From JAURFX01 sp038125265 (GTDB lineage Bacteria; Pseudomonadota; Gammaproteobacteria; Steroidobacterales; Rariloculaceae): a stretch of 64,000 nt of DNA. Position 1 is the first letter of the stretch; the number at the start of each line of letters is the position of its first letter. The position numbers and the translations under genes were made by a program. The notes beneath the pieces were generated by a model. That model made no database searches and was not told where the DNA came from. It was given only the letters and a program-made list of their open reading frames with translations. Positions 62,586 through 64,000 of the stretch are shown here, in pieces. The stretch is from NCBI GenBank assembly GCA_038125265.1, contig JAYPDM010000002.1, forward strand, positions 1 through 64,000, given 5' to 3'.

Positions 62586-63386
62586 TTAATCGAGGGACTG
62601 CATCCTATTAATGAGGTCCTCATCAACTTTACTTGAATATTCATAAACCAAGCGCTCTTGCAATGATTGCAGTTGATGCAGCAAAAACATAATGACTATC
62701 GATATGAGTAGGGCCACAAAGGTGGAATTAAATGCTGTTCCAAGGCTCTGCGTTACTCCCGCAATATCCCCGTCTACGGCCCGATGTGCCTGACCAAGAG
62801 CCTCCCCAATTCCCCGCACAGTACCGATAAAGCCTACCGACGGAATGGCCCAGGCGATGTATCTAATCATTGAGAGCTCTGAATCAAATCGTTCATTTTC
62901 ATTCTCGCACATCTTATTGGTTAAACTAGAGACATCCTGGATACTTGAGGTAAAGGCAAATCTATCAAGTGCTGCAATATAAAGTTTAGACAAAAATAAT
63001 CGCTTGTAAGACTGAGGAAGCTCTTTGATTGTCTTTGAAATGACCCTGCTCGACTCGGGTGTAATTTTTTCTCCTGTGTGATCTGGTAACATTTCTAGAT
63101 CGATCAGTTTTCTCTCGTTAACAGCATTGCTTGCCTTATAACCTAAAATAGCGAATGCCCAAAGCATTAGAATAAAACATGCCTCCTGCTCGAAATCTTG
63201 AATCACTATCCATATCGATCTATTTGCTATATATTCAGCATCCTCTTGCATATTTATTGCTTGCTCAGCTAGATCCCTATCAGCATAAGGCCTCACAATC
63301 CCTACATACATCCCATGAACAATAATGATAGAGATCATCAAAGCAAATAATTGATAAATAAATTCAGTTGAAAAAAATCTGCGCAT
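62586..63386 (-). CDS. MotA/TolQ/ExbB proton-channel family protein
   Basis: 266 residues. One helix at the start (about 12-32), a second at about 68-86, a cytoplasmic domain, then the paired family helices: IAWAIPSVGFIGTVRGIGEALG and GVTQSLGTAFNSTFVALLISIVIMFLL. The Thr/Ser in the last helix correspond to polar residues lining the ion path of TolQ/ExbB. Should form a pentameric channel that couples ion flow to partner proteins; the only candidate partners here are the two VWA proteins. Confidence 0.85.
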   Translation of the reverse strand: MRRFFSTEFIYQLFALMISIIIVHGMYVGIVRPYADRDLAEQAINMQEDAEYIANRSIWIVIQDFEQEACFILMLWAFAILGYKASNAVNERKLIDLEMLPDHTGEKITPESSRVISKTIKELPQSYKRLFLSKLYIAALDRFAFTSSIQDVSSLTNKMCENENERFDSELSMIRYIAWAIPSVGFIGTVRGIGEALGQAHRAVDGDIAGVTQSLGTAFNSTFVALLISIVIMFLLHQLQSLQERLVYEYSSKVDEDLINRMQSLD

Positions 63387-63395
63387 ATAGACTCC

Positions 63396-63623
63396 TTAAA
63401 TATCTACCGGAAATACAATTTCCTCATCAGCTCTAATCTCTTGAGAAGGTGTAAATATATCTTCAAGATTTTGTGAGCGCATAGGTGTTATTTGGTTACT
63501 AGATGAACTGTTATTTTCTGCATTAGAACCATCAATTATTTGTGCAACCACAAATGAGGAAATGAGTAGCAATATCAATGACCTAATAATTTTAATATTT
63601 TTATTTTTAATTCTATTGTCCAT
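63396..63623 (-). CDS. Small exported or anchored protein
   Basis: 75 residues from the ATG at 63623, which overlaps the upstream gene by 11 bases. Lys/Arg-rich start, hydrophobic helix IIRSLILLLISSFVVAQ, then a Ser/Asn-rich and acidic tail (NAENNSSSSNQ...EEIVFPVDI). Not recognised. Lies between the SUMF1-like and channel genes, nine bases from the latter, so probably part of the same system. Confidence 0.6.
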   Translation of the reverse strand: MDNRIKNKNIKIIRSLILLLISSFVVAQIIDGSNAENNSSSSNQITPMRSQNLEDIFTPSQEIRADEEIVFPVDI

Positions 63624-64000
63624 TTTTTGCAATTCTAAAACCTAAATAGTCATGAGAACTTTCAGAAAAACCTCTAAAACTCGCTCTTAACTCACTAAGT
63701 GTACCACTTCTCCAATTTCCACCTTTGTAAACATGAAAACTTCCGTCCAGAGGACCCACTGGATCAATCTCAAGGGTCTCAGTTGTCACGGGCACCGAAT
63801 AAACATCTTGCACCCATTCAGAGACATTGCCTCCCATACCAAATATGCCCCAGCCATCTTGTGGCAAAGCATCTACCTCACTGCTTGTAATATATCCATC
63901 AGAATAATTATTAAAAATATTTTGAAAGACCCTTGCTGTAGAAATATCAGCAACATTAGCGATCCTATCTGATGCTAACAAATCATTACCCCAAGGAAAG
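63613..64000 (-). CDS. Formylglycine-generating-enzyme (SUMF1) family protein, C-terminal part
   Basis: The frame is open to the right edge, where it reads FPWGND; about 129 residues are seen and the N-terminus lies outside. Family motifs: GWGIFGMGGNVSEWVQD, HVYKGGNWRSGTLSELRASFRGF and LGFRIAKNGQ at the end. True FGE oxidises a sulfatase Cys; many bacterial relatives lack the catalytic Cys pair and act as binding or other-modification proteins. No Cys is present in the visible part, so this is probably not a classical FGE. No sulfatase is adjacent. Confidence 0.82.
   Translation of the reverse strand, partial: FPWGNDLLASDRIANVADISTARVFQNIFNNYSDGYITSSEVDALPQDGWGIFGMGGNVSEWVQDVYSVPVTTETLEIDPVGPLDGSFHVYKGGNWRSGTLSELRASFRGFSESSHDYLGFRIAKNGQ

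Noticed and set aside
59703..64000. Zorya anti-phage system
   Set aside because: A MotA-like channel is present, but there is no ZorB-type MotB/OmpA partner with one helix in the same protein, and no ZorC or ZorD helicase/nuclease gene. The partners are VWA proteins.
1..64000. CRISPR, prophage, insertion sequence or integron
   Set aside because: No regularly spaced repeats, transposase, integrase or phage gene were seen on either strand.

Overview
The window is a 64-kb piece of an AT-rich, densely coded bacterial scaffold. It is broken by three 100-base runs of N (21010-21109, 45311-45410, 46565-46664) and cut at both ends inside genes. Gene content points to a free-living aquatic, probably marine, gammaproteobacterium with a streamlined genome: many overlapping genes, several TonB-dependent receptors, a TRAP transporter, a Na+:solute symporter with a DUF4212 subunit, a TorF-like porin/GlnK/Amt unit and Fur/B12 control. 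The lineage is inferred, not demonstrated. No rRNA, CRISPR array, insertion sequence or prophage was seen. The one RNA gene is tRNA-Ser(UGA).

1-13 kb is a catabolic region. It starts with an amidohydrolase tail, a pirin and a secreted esterase-like protein. A plus-strand trio follows (M24 peptidase-fold enzyme, short PEP-synthase-like phosphotransferase, D-2-hydroxyacid dehydrogenase). It converges on a seven-gene minus-strand operon: two exported hydrolases (one of the FAH family), TRAP genes dctP/dctQ/dctM and two oxidoreductases. The substrate is unknown. 13-24 kb holds the tRNA, small envelope genes, feoAB, a symporter pair, an AI-2E-type permease, fabD and an MFS gene flanking a gap, a second hydroxyacid dehydrogenase and a TerC protein.

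24-38 kb carries a secreted metalloprotease, a TonB receptor, folKP and a mevalonate pathway: HMG-CoA synthase, a class II HMG-CoA reductase fused to mevalonate kinase, phosphomevalonate kinase, diphosphomevalonate decarboxylase, IPP isomerase, a squalene/phytoene-synthase-like enzyme and a short-chain prenyl synthase. All steps from acetoacetyl-CoA to the prenyl diphosphates are encoded within about 8 kb. A MerR-TPR protein follows.

38-50 kb covers metal, vitamin and nitrogen uptake. A cobalamin riboswitch precedes a BtuB-type receptor and a DUF6580-like membrane protein. A Fur box lies between a divergent TonB receptor and a ModF-like double ATPase. The porin-glnK-amt operon has a consensus sigma-54 promoter and an upstream NtrC-type palindrome. 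50-60 kb is biosynthetic: proBA, divergent ilvH/ilvB, bioA, a phosphohexomutase, bioF and bioD.

60-64 kb is the most unusual block. It encodes a MotA/TolQ/ExbB-like channel, two VWA proteins whose N-terminal membrane helix begins with a conserved Asp as in ExbD/TolR/MotB, a small exported protein, a formylglycine-generating-enzyme-fold protein running off the edge, and an OmpA-like protein. It looks like an undescribed ion-driven envelope machine.
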